The notes beneath the pieces were generated by a model. The model saw nothing but the letters and a program-made list of their open reading frames with translations. It was not told the origin of the DNA and did no database searches. Below are positions 9,587-16,796 of a DNA stretch of 64,000 bases, in pieces. A program made the position numbers and the translations under genes. Positions within the stretch are counted from its first letter, which is position 1; each line of letters begins with the position of its first letter. This DNA comes from Clostridiaceae bacterium (GTDB taxonomy: Bacteria > Bacillota > Clostridia > Lachnospirales > Lachnospiraceae), in assembly GCA_009911065.1 (NCBI GenBank), contig QXWR01000033.1, positions 1-64,000 of the forward strand. Reading direction: 5' to 3'.

Positions 9587-9763
9587 ATGAACCCAAGCAC
9601 GGAGAAACTAAGCAAAAAATATATGGATAACCCACCGGAAGGGATGACTTTTGAGGACATTCGCTGCATGAGCGAGGAGGACCTTCTCGATATGGATTAT
9701 TTCTTAAATGAAGATGACTTATTTTGTGATGAGGTTGGCTCGGAAGGTTTTTATATCTTCTAA
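9587..9763 (+). CDS. small acidic protein of unknown function
   Basis: A protein of 58 residues. ATG 9587 lies 8 bases after AAAGGAGG, with a TATACT-like -10 box at about 9559. It is rich in Asp and Glu (FEDIRCMSEEDLLDMDYFLN), with no membrane segment or known motif. It begins 15 bases after the IS91-like fragment ends, so it may be a passenger of that element. The site and composition support translation; function is unknown. Confidence 0.5.
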   Translation: MNPSTEKLSKKYMDNPPEGMTFEDIRCMSEEDLLDMDYFLNEDDLFCDEVGSEGFYIF

Positions 9764-9881
9764 ACAGTGTCGTCTTATTGTTATACCCAGACATGAGTTT
9801 ATCTAACATATGTTCGATGGACTCTTATTCTTTTTTATTCTCTCGAAAATCGGAATTTCCTATAAAGTCAAAAAGAGTCAC

Positions 9882-9910
9882 TTGAAAAACAAGCGGCTCT
9901 GGTGTATAAT
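9882..9910 (+). promoter_or_regulatory. sigma-A promoter for the antitoxin RNA
   Basis: TTGAAA (9882-9887), 17-bp spacer, TATAAT (9905-9910). It fires rightward, toward the 3' end of the leftward toxin gene at 10007-10087, with a start near 9917. No coding frame follows, which fits a small antisense RNA. Confidence 0.65.
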
Positions 9911-9916
9911 CTAATC

Positions 9917-10020
9917 AGAAAGGTTTATCGGACACGAAGTCCGATTGCCCTCAGTTAAATTGATATTGCAAAAGAAATAGCATCTAACTTTGGACTGTTG
10001 GGATGCTTATTTCTTTTTAT
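9917..10020 (+). ncRNA. candidate antisense antitoxin RNA of a type I toxin-antitoxin pair
   Basis: An RNA of about 100 nt is predicted between the promoter at 9882-9910 and the hairpin AAGAAATAGCATC ... GATGCTTATTTCTT (9971-10016), which is followed by T residues. It would be complementary to the 3' end and tail of the holin-like toxin mRNA, the same layout as RatA on txpA in Bacillus subtilis. The hairpin could terminate both transcripts. Ends are inferred from sequence only. Confidence 0.55.
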
Positions 10021-10087
10021 GATTGTCTATGTAAGACAGAGCCGCAAAAATAACAAGCAATAATGTCAAAACTTCCATCACGCTCAT
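10007..10087 (-). CDS. holin-like type I toxin peptide, 26 residues
   Basis: Leftward from ATG 10087 to TAA 10007. The peptide starts MSVMEVLTLLLVIFAALSYI and ends in a polar, lysine-rich tail. One membrane helix plus a basic tail is the pattern of the putative holin-like toxin family (Hol_Tox) and of TxpA-type peptides, which damage the membrane when overproduced. A GAGGGTGG ribosome site lies upstream but is paired in a hairpin. The antisense RNA from 9917 overlaps the 3' end. A decayed second copy lies at 14704-14753. Confidence 0.7.
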   Translation of the reverse strand: MSVMEVLTLLLVIFAALSYIDNHKKK

Positions 10088-10095
10088 GGGCACCA

Positions 10096-10118
10096 CCCTC
10101 TTTCGTAAGACTAGAGGG
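10096..10118 (-). promoter_or_regulatory. toxin mRNA hairpin that hides the ribosome binding site
   Basis: In the leftward mRNA, CCCTCT (10118-10113) pairs with AGAGGG (10101-10096) across an 11-nt loop. The second arm is the Shine-Dalgarno sequence of the toxin, whose ATG is at 10087. Such pairing keeps the primary transcript poorly translated, as in other type I toxins. Confidence 0.55.
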
Positions 10119-10166
10119 CATCTATCAGAAAGTCGCATCCTACTTCCTTTTCAATTATACAATTCC

Positions 10167-10195
10167 ATTATAGCATGAATGCGTTTGTTTCTCAA
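10167..10195 (-). promoter_or_regulatory. sigma-A promoter of the holin-like toxin
   Basis: On the minus strand, TTGAGA (10195-10190), 17-bp spacer, TATAAT (10172-10167). The start near 10160 gives a 5' leader of about 73 nt that contains the hairpin at 10096-10118. Confidence 0.6.
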
Positions 10196-10217
10196 TTAGA
10201 AAATGGAGAAATTGGCG

Positions 10218-10893
10218 CCCCGAGTTTGCCACTTGCTAAATAAAACCAAATAAAAATATTTCTTTGATTTTGACAAGATAGCGGAATATAGGAAAAGCCT
10301 CGGCTACTACCAGATCGTCACATCGGAACTGACCCTGGATGCCCGGAAAGTCATTGGTAAATACCATGGACTAACACAGATTGAAGACCAGTTCCAGGTA
10401 ATGAAGGGGGACCTGGAGACCCGCCCGCTTTATGTCCGGACACTGGAACATGTGACAGCACACCTGCTAATCTGCATGATCGCGTTGATTATGCTGCGCA
10501 TCATCCAGAAAAGAATGATATCTTCTGGAAACGTACCGTTAGATCCTGACGCGTACTGGAGCACCGGGCTTAACGGGCATAGACTGCAGGAAGCCCTAAA
10601 CAAATGGAAGGTAGACCTTCTGTCGGGAGAACTGTATCGCTTCATGGATGTAGATGACCCGGACCTGAAACTGGTCCTTGACTCCTTTGGCATAAGCATT
10701 CCCGCAAAACTATACCGGAGAGCGGGACTGAAAAGCATAAAAACCGGAATAAAGATTTTCATGTAGGTCATAAATGTAGGTATATTTTCTCAAAATCTCA
10801 CAAGCCGCATAAACACTAGAAAATCTGCATAGTTACAGTAAAAATGGAGCCGTTATGACTCCATTTTGGAACTTATAAGTGGCAAACTCGGGG
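10218..10893 (+). mobile_element. internally deleted insertion sequence with perfect 17-bp ends
   Basis: CCCCGAGTTTGCCACTT at 10218 is exactly inverted at 10877-10893. Only the 3' third of a transposase gene lies between them, so the 5' part was deleted while both ends survived. The 676-bp element could still be moved by a related transposase. No target duplication is obvious. Confidence 0.7.
10254..10766 (+). pseudogene. IS1634-like transposase, C-terminal fragment
   Basis: The open frame from about 10254 to TAG 10766 reads DKIAEYRKSLGYYQIVTSEL, then GLTQIEDQFQVMKGDLETRP and an H-L-x-x-C-M-I-A-L helix. The YYQI...E(D)QF...K spacing matches the C-terminal DDE region of IS1634-type transposases with the catalytic glutamate. 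The first two catalytic aspartates are gone. Confidence 0.6.
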
Positions 10894-10920
10894 TATAGCA
10901 TAAAATCCTGGAAATATTAA

Positions 10921-11076
10921 GGCTTTTTCACGGACTTGGTAAGAGAAATCCTTAAAACCAAAACAGATTTCACAGACCTCCAAAAATATGTACAGACCCT
11001 GGCTGAGAATTTTATGAAAACTCCCGGCTTCACGACCCTGGAAGAACCAGATATAATCAAAAAAAATCAGCCATAG
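10921..11076 (+). pseudogene. C-terminal remnant of an unknown protein
   Basis: The frame from 10921 (just after a stop) to TAG 11076 reads GFFTDLVREILKTKTDFTDL and ends in a lysine-rich tail. It has coding-like composition but no start or ribosome site, and it lies directly after the deleted IS. It may be the end of a gene cut by that IS. I do not recognise the family. Confidence 0.3.
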
Positions 11077-11110
11077 TGAAACCGACAATAACAGCAAAGG
11101 AGAATTGTCT

Positions 11111-11422
11111 ATGAAGGAATTGCAGGAGAAAGGGCAGATATATGATTTTAGGAATGATACAGATATGGCGGAGGAAATTGCCGTGGAACTGGAATTCATG
11201 AACCCAAAGGAGTTGAACGGGCTTAAAACAGAAATGCACCATGTTCTTACAGAATCCCGTAAGGAGCAGGAAAACAATTTCGTTCTACCTGGCTTACCAA
11301 CTGTTTTTGAAAAAGGAATCAACAACGATTTAGACAGAGAAAGCCTGTCCCTGACAAGAAAGATCAGGGAATATGAAGAAAAGGCATGGAAGAAACCCGG
11401 AACTATTATCCCTATTGTTTAA
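11111..11422 (+). CDS. hypothetical cytoplasmic protein, 103 residues
   Basis: ATG 11111 lies 8 bases after AAAGGAG (11096-11102). The product begins MKELQEKGQIYDFRNDTDMA and is charged and helical, without signal peptide or membrane segment. It converges with the XRE-type gene at 11412-11654, and the two 3' ends overlap by 11 bp. Codon use and the ribosome site support expression. I recognise no family; neighbouring a regulator could mean an accessory-element module, but that is speculation. Confidence 0.5.
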   Translation: MKELQEKGQIYDFRNDTDMAEEIAVELEFMNPKELNGLKTEMHHVLTESRKEQENNFVLPGLPTVFEKGINNDLDRESLSLTRKIREYEEKAWKKPGTIIPIV

Positions 11423-11654
11423 ATAACTCTGAAATGTCGACACCTAAGTATTCCGCAATGGCAACGAGTTCCGAAGCAAAGACATTTGCAAGATCATGCT
11501 CCAGCTTGTAGTACCGTTGTTTATTGATATTGAGGCCTTGTAATTGCAGTTCACGGATCAGGTCAAAGGCCCGGACACCTTTGGCCTGCCTGATCCGTTT
11601 GATATTTGCGCCAACACTGATTTTGCTGTCTGAACGGATTTTTACTTCATTCAT
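11412..11654 (-). CDS. XRE-family helix-turn-helix regulator
   Basis: An 80-residue protein read leftward from ATG 11654, with AAGGAG upstream. The HTH covers about residues 15-70: ISVGANIKRIRQAKGVRAFD, NKQRYYKLEHDLANV and LVAIAEYLGVDISELF, the Cro/CI-like pattern. It is a single-domain DNA-binding protein of the type found in mobile elements and toxin-antitoxin loci. Its targets cannot be read from the sequence. It converges with the 11111 gene. Confidence 0.8.
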   Translation of the reverse strand: MNEVKIRSDSKISVGANIKRIRQAKGVRAFDLIRELQLQGLNINKQRYYKLEHDLANVFASELVAIAEYLGVDISELFKQ

Positions 11655-11831
11655 CAGTAAAAACTCCTTGAACTTTATGAGTTAATGGTATATGATGAAA
11701 GAGCAAATATGGTATCCGTATAGCTTACTAACTAAAAATAAAAGAGTTGATGAGTGAGGTTGAAAGTAGTAAAATAAGATCATTGTTATCTGACAATGGA
11801 TAATGTATCAACGGAAAGAAGGAGAAGAAAT

Positions 11832-12923
11832 ATGAGGAAACAAGTATTAACAGTCTTTATGGCAGGGGTTCTAACAGCATCCATGAGCATGACAGCTCTG
11901 GCTGGGTGGGAGCAGGAGGAAACAAACTGGAAGTACAATGACAATGGAGTCTATGCCGCTAATGGCTGGTATTGGATAGACGGGAACAATGACGGTGTAG
12001 CAGAAAGCTATTATTTTGACAATACTGGAATCCTTGCAAGGGATACAACGGTGGAAGGCTATACAGTAAATGCAGACGGAGCCTGGACTGTGAATGGAAC
12101 CATTCAGACTAAGATCGTGGCTATGAATAATAGTGGTGAAGCAGCTAATACTGGAAACTATGATTCACAGTATCCGCTGGCAGGTATGTTAGATCAGCTT
12201 GGACTGAATTTTGCACATCAGAATGAGATGGATTCGGATTTATTATATTGGTCTAATTTTTATCAAAACTGGACTTATGGATACGATCAGGGTTATGCAA
12301 ATAGATTACAAAAGGCAAAGGAGTCGAATAATCTAAGCTATTATTATTCTATTAATGATTATGATGAGATGCTTGCTATTGCTAAATTGGCAGGGAGGAC
12401 AGATGTTGTGATTCGTTCTGCAGATGAAGCAAAGGCTGAGGCTTTGGCTAACAATATCCGCGACTTTTTCAGGGCATTCCCAAATTGGAAGACAGCATCT
12501 GATTATGAAAAGGCTTGCCACATTGCGAGATGGATTGAACAGGCAGATTATGATGAGAATTATGGAGGTGCATATAACTGCTTAGTTAATAAGAAATGCG
12601 CATGTAGTGGATATTGGGCTGCAGCCAATCTGTTAGCACATTGTGTTGGCTTGGAAGCAATAATGGCTAATGATGTAGTAAACCATGCGTATCCTGTGTT
12701 CAACATCAATGGAGTATGGCTTGGTTATGATGCAGCTTCATCTGGAAGAGAAAATAACTTTTATATCTATGATGTATATCATGATGGGTTTGGTGATGAG
12801 TATAACTATTTCATGGAGCGTGGATATGTTGTACCTACTAGCCTGAGAGATAAATTTGACTCATCTCTGATTAAGAGTGTTGCAGTATACGGGACTGTTC
12901 AAGATGCCCTTAAGTTACAATAA
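11832..12923 (+). CDS. secreted wall-binding protein with transglutaminase-like domain
   Basis: A protein of 363 residues. ATG 11832 follows GAAGGAG. Residues 1-26 are a signal peptide (KQVLTVFMAGVLTASMSMTA, cleavage after ALA). Residues about 27-95 form glucan/choline-binding-type repeats (WYWIDGNNDGVAESYYFDN). The C-terminal half is a transglutaminase-like cysteine peptidase fold: Cys in KKCACSGYWAAANLL, His in DVVNHAYPVFNINGVW and Asp in LGYDAASS, in the usual C-H-D order. It is predicted to act at the cell surface on peptides or peptidoglycan. Its repeat region is almost identical in DNA to that of the next gene, so the pair arose by duplication. The 5' leader contains a small hairpin near 11781. 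Confidence 0.75.
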   Translation: MRKQVLTVFMAGVLTASMSMTALAGWEQEETNWKYNDNGVYAANGWYWIDGNNDGVAESYYFDNTGILARDTTVEGYTVNADGAWTVNGTIQTKIVAMNNSGEAANTGNYDSQYPLAGMLDQLGLNFAHQNEMDSDLLYWSNFYQNWTYGYDQGYANRLQKAKESNNLSYYYSINDYDEMLAIAKLAGRTDVVIRSADEAKAEALANNIRDFFRAFPNWKTASDYEKACHIARWIEQADYDENYGGAYNCLVNKKCACSGYWAAANLLAHCVGLEAIMANDVVNHAYPVFNINGVWLGYDAASSGRENNFYIYDVYHDGFGDEYNYFMERGYVVPTSLRDKFDSSLIKSVAVYGTVQDALKLQ

Positions 12924-13008
12924 TTTAAGCGAACAGATATTTCTATAAAATTATTCACCAACAGATAAAAATTAGATATTTATGTCTAAATAAAGGAGAA
13001 ATTCAATA

Positions 13009-13938
13009 ATGAAGAAAAAGAAAATAGCAACCCCGACAATGGCAATCATCCTGGCAGCCTCTACAAGCATGACCTCATTTGCAGGCTGGGAGCAGGAGGG
13101 AACAAACTGGAAGTACAATGACAACGGGAATTATATTGTTAATAGCTGGTATTGGATAGACGGGAACAATGACGGTGTAGCAGAAAGCTACTATTTTGAC
13201 AATACTGGAATCCTTGCAAGGGATATAACGGTGGAAGGCTATACAGTAAATGCAGACGGAGCCTGGACTGTAAATGGCGAGATTCAAACGCAGAATGTAG
13301 CCGCCATCAATAGCAACGTGAACCGCAGTGCCAATTATGACCCAGCGCATCCGTTGGCAGGTAAGATTGATGAGTGGAACTTGAGACTTAGGAAAACGAC
13401 TGCTGATACAATGGGCACCATAACAGTAATTGGTACTTGGAATGTACACGCAATGCTGACTGGCCAGATGGATATGTATGAGGAGCCAACTGGTTATGGT
13501 GCGGACGAGCAGAAGGCAACCGAACAGGAACTGTATATTTGGTTCTGTAACTGGCTGAACGGTATGGATTTTGCAAACATGTCTGAGATGCAGAGAGTTC
13601 ATGCGGTTTGGGATGCGATGAAGGGAATACCTTATACATTTGAGTCAGAATCTAATTATAAAGGTAATCATTTCTATGATCATAATGCTGTTTATAGGGT
13701 ATTGATTTCGAGAAAAGGTATCTGTGAGGAGTATGCAATGACAACTATGTCATTAGCAAAAGCTATGGGTCTAAAGTCAACCGTTTATGGTTCTGGGACT
13801 CATGCGGTAGCCTATATACGAGTAGATGGGAAAATTTACGAATCGAATAATGGACTTGTACATTTGGATAGTCCAGTTACTGGCGATCATGTAAATTGGA
13901 TGTACAATCCTAATTATGTATGGTCCAGTGACTATTGA
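13009..13938 (+). CDS. secreted wall-binding protein with transglutaminase-like domain (paralogue)
   Basis: A protein of 309 residues. ATG 13009 follows AAAGGAG. It has a signal peptide to SFAG, then wall-binding repeats nearly identical to those of the 11832 gene. The C-terminal domain has Cys in SRKGICEEYAMTTMSLAKAM and His in GSGTHAVAYIRVDGKIYE, the transglutaminase/CYK3-like pattern; the third residue is less clear because the usual Asp position reads E-S-N. The catalytic domain is diverged from its neighbour, so domain swapping onto a shared wall anchor is likely. The 85-bp gap after the first gene shows no terminator, so cotranscription is plausible. Confidence 0.75.
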   Translation: MKKKKIATPTMAIILAASTSMTSFAGWEQEGTNWKYNDNGNYIVNSWYWIDGNNDGVAESYYFDNTGILARDITVEGYTVNADGAWTVNGEIQTQNVAAINSNVNRSANYDPAHPLAGKIDEWNLRLRKTTADTMGTITVIGTWNVHAMLTGQMDMYEEPTGYGADEQKATEQELYIWFCNWLNGMDFANMSEMQRVHAVWDAMKGIPYTFESESNYKGNHFYDHNAVYRVLISRKGICEEYAMTTMSLAKAMGLKSTVYGSGTHAVAYIRVDGKIYESNNGLVHLDSPVTGDHVNWMYNPNYVWSSDY

Positions 13939-13968
13939 TGCAGCTTGACGTGACACCAAACTAACTTT

Positions 13969-14050
13969 AAACTCATCGAAAGCAGACTCGATTTTATCGA
14001 GGTTTTAACCTTGACATAGCCAAGGTTGAAGCTTCCGGTGAGTTTTTATT
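13969..14050 (+). other. three-way-junction RNA or DNA structure with T-rich tail
   Basis: A 15-bp closing stem pairs 13969-13983 with 14031-14045, with one wobble and one mismatch. Inside are two hairpins: CTCGAT/ATCGAG (13987-14001) and AACCTT/AAGGTT (14007-14027). TTTTTATTTT follows. It begins about 30 bases after the stop of the 13009 gene. It could be an elaborate terminator, a structured 3' RNA, or the hairpin end of a lost IS200/IS605-type element. Confidence 0.5.
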
Positions 14051-14099
14051 TTCGACAAATTACATTCTTTTAGGTATTCCATTCTTTTCCTAAATCCCT

Positions 14100-14231
14100 T
14101 ATAATAGCCTTACATCAGAGAAAAGCGGGCAGCACTCCCTATTTGGAGAATGCACACCTTCGAGACGGACTTAAGACAACTTAGGTTCGTGCCGCAGGTG
14201 TGCAAACACCAGAGAAAGGAGGATGTGGTCT
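14100..14231 (+). promoter_or_regulatory. promoter and folded leader of a small membrane protein gene
   Basis: A TATAAT box (14100-14105) with a weak -35 precedes a leader of about 120 nt. The leader folds strongly. GCACACCT pairs with AGGTGTGC, enclosing a second 9-bp hairpin, GGACTTAAG/CTTAGGTTC. A smaller CTCC/GGAG hairpin lies before it. A long structured leader before a tiny hydrophobic peptide suggests translational control. Confidence 0.45.
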
Positions 14232-14426
14232 ATGTTCTTCTTAGAAGTCATGAGCCGAGTTGTGAGTATCTTTGCGGGCATTGTGGGTGGCCTTAACGGG
14301 CTGGTTTCATTAGTCCAGAAGTGTAAACTTTACATAAAGTGGGATAAGGCAGAGACAGAAAAAGACCCATCAGCAGGCTTGGCGGCGTCTGATGGGTCGA
14401 GTGATGATCGCATAAGCGATCGTTAA
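14232..14426 (+). CDS. small membrane protein, 64 residues, possible type I toxin-like peptide
   Basis: ATG 14232 lies 9 bases after AAAGGAGG; an in-frame ATG at 14223 touches the site. Residues 1-28 (MFFLEVMSRVVSIFAGIVGG and on) form one hydrophobic helix, followed by a basic then acidic tail. The tail codons coincide with a perfect 10-bp hairpin that acts as a terminator for the opposite strand. The folded leader and an opposing transcript resemble type I toxin loci, but I recognise no family. Confidence 0.45.
   Translation: MFFLEVMSRVVSIFAGIVGGLNGLVSLVQKCKLYIKWDKAETEKDPSAGLAASDGSSDDRISDR
14359..14398 (-). terminator. terminator for a leftward transcript inside the small ORF
   Basis: GACCCATCAG (14364-14373) and CTGATGGGTC (14389-14398) form a perfect 10-bp stem. 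On the minus strand it is followed by TTTTT, while on the plus strand no T run follows. It would end RNA coming from the ISL3-like fragment side, antisense to the 14232 gene. Confidence 0.6.
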
Positions 14427-14554
14427 ACTCGTTTACAGCTATGTGGTTTAGATTTTATAAAAAGGTGCAGGCTATCCTCATCTTCTTTGTGGTCATATAC
14501 ATAGTGGTTGTTTCCTAATAAAAAGGAATAGTTGTTGGTTTCATGGTATCTCAT
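14423..14554 (-). pseudogene. ISL3-family transposase, N-terminal fragment (43 codons)
   Basis: Leftward ATG 14554 follows AAGGCGGTG. The peptide reads MRYHETNNYSFLLGNNHYVY and then LHLFIKSKPHSCK. The tyrosine-rich start and the lead-in to a C-P-x-C-G zinc motif are characteristic of ISL3 transposases. The frame stops before the zinc finger, so the remainder has been lost. The opposite strand has a 25-codon hydrophobic frame at 14441-14518 without ribosome site, which I take as a shadow. Confidence 0.5.
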
Positions 14555-14625
14555 ATCAATCACCGCCTTATCTTATGCTAATACTATTATATCAGAAACA
14601 CCCAAAAATGAGAAACATTTGTATA

Positions 14626-14657
14626 TAAAAAACAGGTGTTTCATATACCTGTTTTTT
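14626..14657. terminator. bidirectional terminator hairpin
   Basis: AAAAAACAGGT and ACCTGTTTTTT flank an 8-nt loop. Both strands end in T runs. The interval 14555-14870 otherwise holds only this hairpin and the toxin remnant. Confidence 0.6.
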
Positions 14658-14703
14658 GTAAAACACCCAAAGTTCAGAAAGAACCTTTGGGCGGTCTGGG
14701 ATG

Positions 14704-14753
14704 CTTATTTTTTTATGATTGTCTATGTAAGACAGAGCTGCAATAACAAGAGG
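14704..14753 (-). pseudogene. remnant of a second holin-like toxin
   Basis: The minus strand reads LVIAALSYIDNHKK, almost the same as the C-terminal half of the intact toxin at 10007-10087. The DNA around it (ATGATTGTCTATGTAAGACA) is identical for 20 bases. The N-terminal half and start codon are missing. Confidence 0.6.
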
Positions 14754-14870
14754 CAATTATGTAGATTATGTGAAATCGTGAAGAACAGGTGGAAATAATG
14801 AAAAATAAGTGATATAAAAGAATAGAAGCGATTGTAAGAAGGAAGGATAAATATTGAGGTGGTTGAATCA

Positions 14871-16553
14871 ATGAAAAGCTCTTTAAAGCATTCCATACGT
14901 CATCGGATTATGCTGATTTTTGTTGGGCTTATGGCAACAGTGCTGTTTGCTGTATGGGCCATTAACAACTGGTGGCTAGAGCGGTATTATGTGGATGAAA
15001 AGCGGAAAGAAATGGAAGAAGCCTATGAGGCTATTGATGCTGTAGTAATGAAAAAGACGATAGATGGAGTGTCGATTGGGGATGTGATTGCCGGAGAACT
15101 GCAGTCTGAATGGGAGATTTGGAGTCGGTCGCCGGGACATCGGCAGGAAGAAATTTTTCCAGATGATACACAAAAGGAGTTTGAAACGCCTTCTCCACAG
15201 GCAGAGATTGACCAGGAAGACGGAACACAGACTTTACCGGAGGAGAACCTGGAGCAGACACTTCTTGGAACCATTCGGGAGTATGGGGATAAAAATAATA
15301 TTAACATGGTTTTAATTGACAGCAATACAGGAGCCACGGTTTTAGGAGCCGGGAGAGACAGCGACTATCTGGTTCAGAAAGTGCAGCGGTATGTGCTGGG
15401 CATTCCGGGAAAAAGAACATTGGTTTTAAAGAGACATGAAAATTATGTGATAGAAAGTAACTATGATACCCGGTTTCGATCCAGTTATATGGAAAGCTGG
15501 GGATTTTTATCGGACAACAGCACTTTGTTTATTATGTCCATGCCATTAGCAAGTATTCGGGAAAGTGTGATGCTGACAAACCGTTTTACGACTTTTGTGG
15601 GATTGATTGCACTGGTTTTTGGAAGTATTTTAATGTATTTTGTCACCAACCGGGTGACGAATCCTCTCATGCGTCTGGCTGTATTGTCCAAGCGGATGTC
15701 TGAGTTGGATTTTGAGGCAAAATACGAGGGGACTTCCAAAGATGAGATTGGCGTTCTTGGACGCAGCATGAATACTTTGTCGGATAAACTAAAGGAAACC
15801 ATTGGAGCTTTGCAAAATGCCAACCAGCAGCTTCAGCATGATATAGAAGAAAAAATTCAAATCGATGAAATGCGGAAGGAATTTATTGCCAATGTATCTC
15901 ATGAACTGAAGACTCCCATAGCTCTGATTCAGGGTTATGCAGAAGGACTGGGAGAGGGGATGTGTGAGGATAAGGAAAGCCGGGATTATTACTGTGAGGT
16001 GATTGTGGATGAGGCTGGGAAAATGAACAAAATGGTGAAGCAGCTTTTGACCCTAAGCGCCTTGGAATTTGGAAGCGACACACCGGTTTTAGAGCGGTTT
16101 GACATTCATGGGCTGATTGACGATCTGCTTGGTTCGGTTCGTATTCTTTTGGGACAAAAGGACGCTGAAGTAATGTTTGATTTTCAGGAACCTTTGTATG
16201 TGCTGGCAGATGAATTTAAGATTGAGGAGGTTATGACCAACTATTTAAACAATGCCATGAATCATCTGGAAGGAGAACGCATTATCCGCATATGGACCGA
16301 GGCGTATCCAGAGAGGGTGGTGGTGCGGGTGTTCAATACGGGAAATCCCATACCAGAAGAAGATATAGGGAATCTATGGACCAAATTTTATAAAGTGGAC
16401 AAGGCCCGAACCAGATCTTATGGTGGGAGCGGAATTGGCCTGTCTATCGTGAAAGCCATCTTGGACGCCCATCATCAAAGCTGTGGGGTGGAAAATGTAA
16501 AAGATGGAGTCGTGTTTTGGTTTAGTCTGCAAAGATGGACCGAAGATTCATAG
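14871..16553 (+). CDS. membrane sensor histidine kinase (orphan)
   Basis: A protein of 560 residues. ATG 14871 lies 7 bases after GAGGTGG. It has an N-terminal membrane helix (IMLIFVGLMATVLFAVWAIN), an extracellular sensor of about 200 residues, and a second helix near 245-265. A HAMP segment follows (VTNPLMRLAVLSKRMSELDF), then HisKA with phospho-acceptor His (FIANVSHELKTPIALIQGYA) and HATPase_c with N box (NYLNNAMNH) and G boxes (GGSGIGLSIV). Such kinases normally follow a response regulator gene, but upstream here are only IS and toxin remnants, so the partner was lost or lies elsewhere. A terminator follows at 16576. Confidence 0.85.
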   Translation: MKSSLKHSIRHRIMLIFVGLMATVLFAVWAINNWWLERYYVDEKRKEMEEAYEAIDAVVMKKTIDGVSIGDVIAGELQSEWEIWSRSPGHRQEEIFPDDTQKEFETPSPQAEIDQEDGTQTLPEENLEQTLLGTIREYGDKNNINMVLIDSNTGATVLGAGRDSDYLVQKVQRYVLGIPGKRTLVLKRHENYVIESNYDTRFRSSYMESWGFLSDNSTLFIMSMPLASIRESVMLTNRFTTFVGLIALVFGSILMYFVTNRVTNPLMRLAVLSKRMSELDFEAKYEGTSKDEIGVLGRSMNTLSDKLKETIGALQNANQQLQHDIEEKIQIDEMRKEFIANVSHELKTPIALIQGYAEGLGEGMCEDKESRDYYCEVIVDEAGKMNKMVKQLLTLSALEFGSDTPVLERFDIHGLIDDLLGSVRILLGQKDAEVMFDFQEPLYVLADEFKIEEVMTNYLNNAMNHLEGERIIRIWTEAYPERVVVRVFNTGNPIPEEDIGNLWTKFYKVDKARTRSYGGSGIGLSIVKAILDAHHQSCGVENVKDGVVFWFSLQRWTEDS

Positions 16554-16575
16554 AAGGAATGGAAAGGTGGAAAGC

Positions 16576-16616
16576 AGATTCTATTGTGAGTATTTCACAA
16601 TGGAGTCTGTTTTTTT
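16576..16616 (+). terminator. terminator of the sensor kinase gene
   Basis: AGATTCTATTGTGA pairs with TCACAATGGAGTCT across GTATT with one wobble and one mismatch, followed by GTTTTTTT. It starts 23 bases after the kinase stop codon. Confidence 0.7.
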
Positions 16617-16636
16617 GTTTGATAAACTCTGTAATA

Positions 16637-16664
16637 TTGTAAAATGAACAAAAAAACATATAAT
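16637..16664 (+). promoter_or_regulatory. probable promoter of the serine recombinase gene
   Basis: TTGTAA (16637-16642), 16-bp spacer, TATAAT (16659-16664). The leader to ATG 16797 is about 125 nt and contains a small CACCC/GGGTG hairpin. Confidence 0.45.
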
Positions 16665-16796
16665 TAGAGTATTTCATTGGTATTTACCGAAAAGGGAGTG
16701 AGCAGGGGATTAAGAAAGAAATTACTGAACACCCTCTTAAGGGGTGGTTTGCTGGAAACAGGAAACACCGTGGATTCAAAAGAGTAAGGAGGAGTA

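Noticed and set aside
14441..14518. A 25-codon hydrophobic peptide on the plus strand, toxin-like in appearance
   Set aside because: No ribosome binding site, and it is antisense to the ISL3-like fragment that has a proper start. Treated as a shadow.
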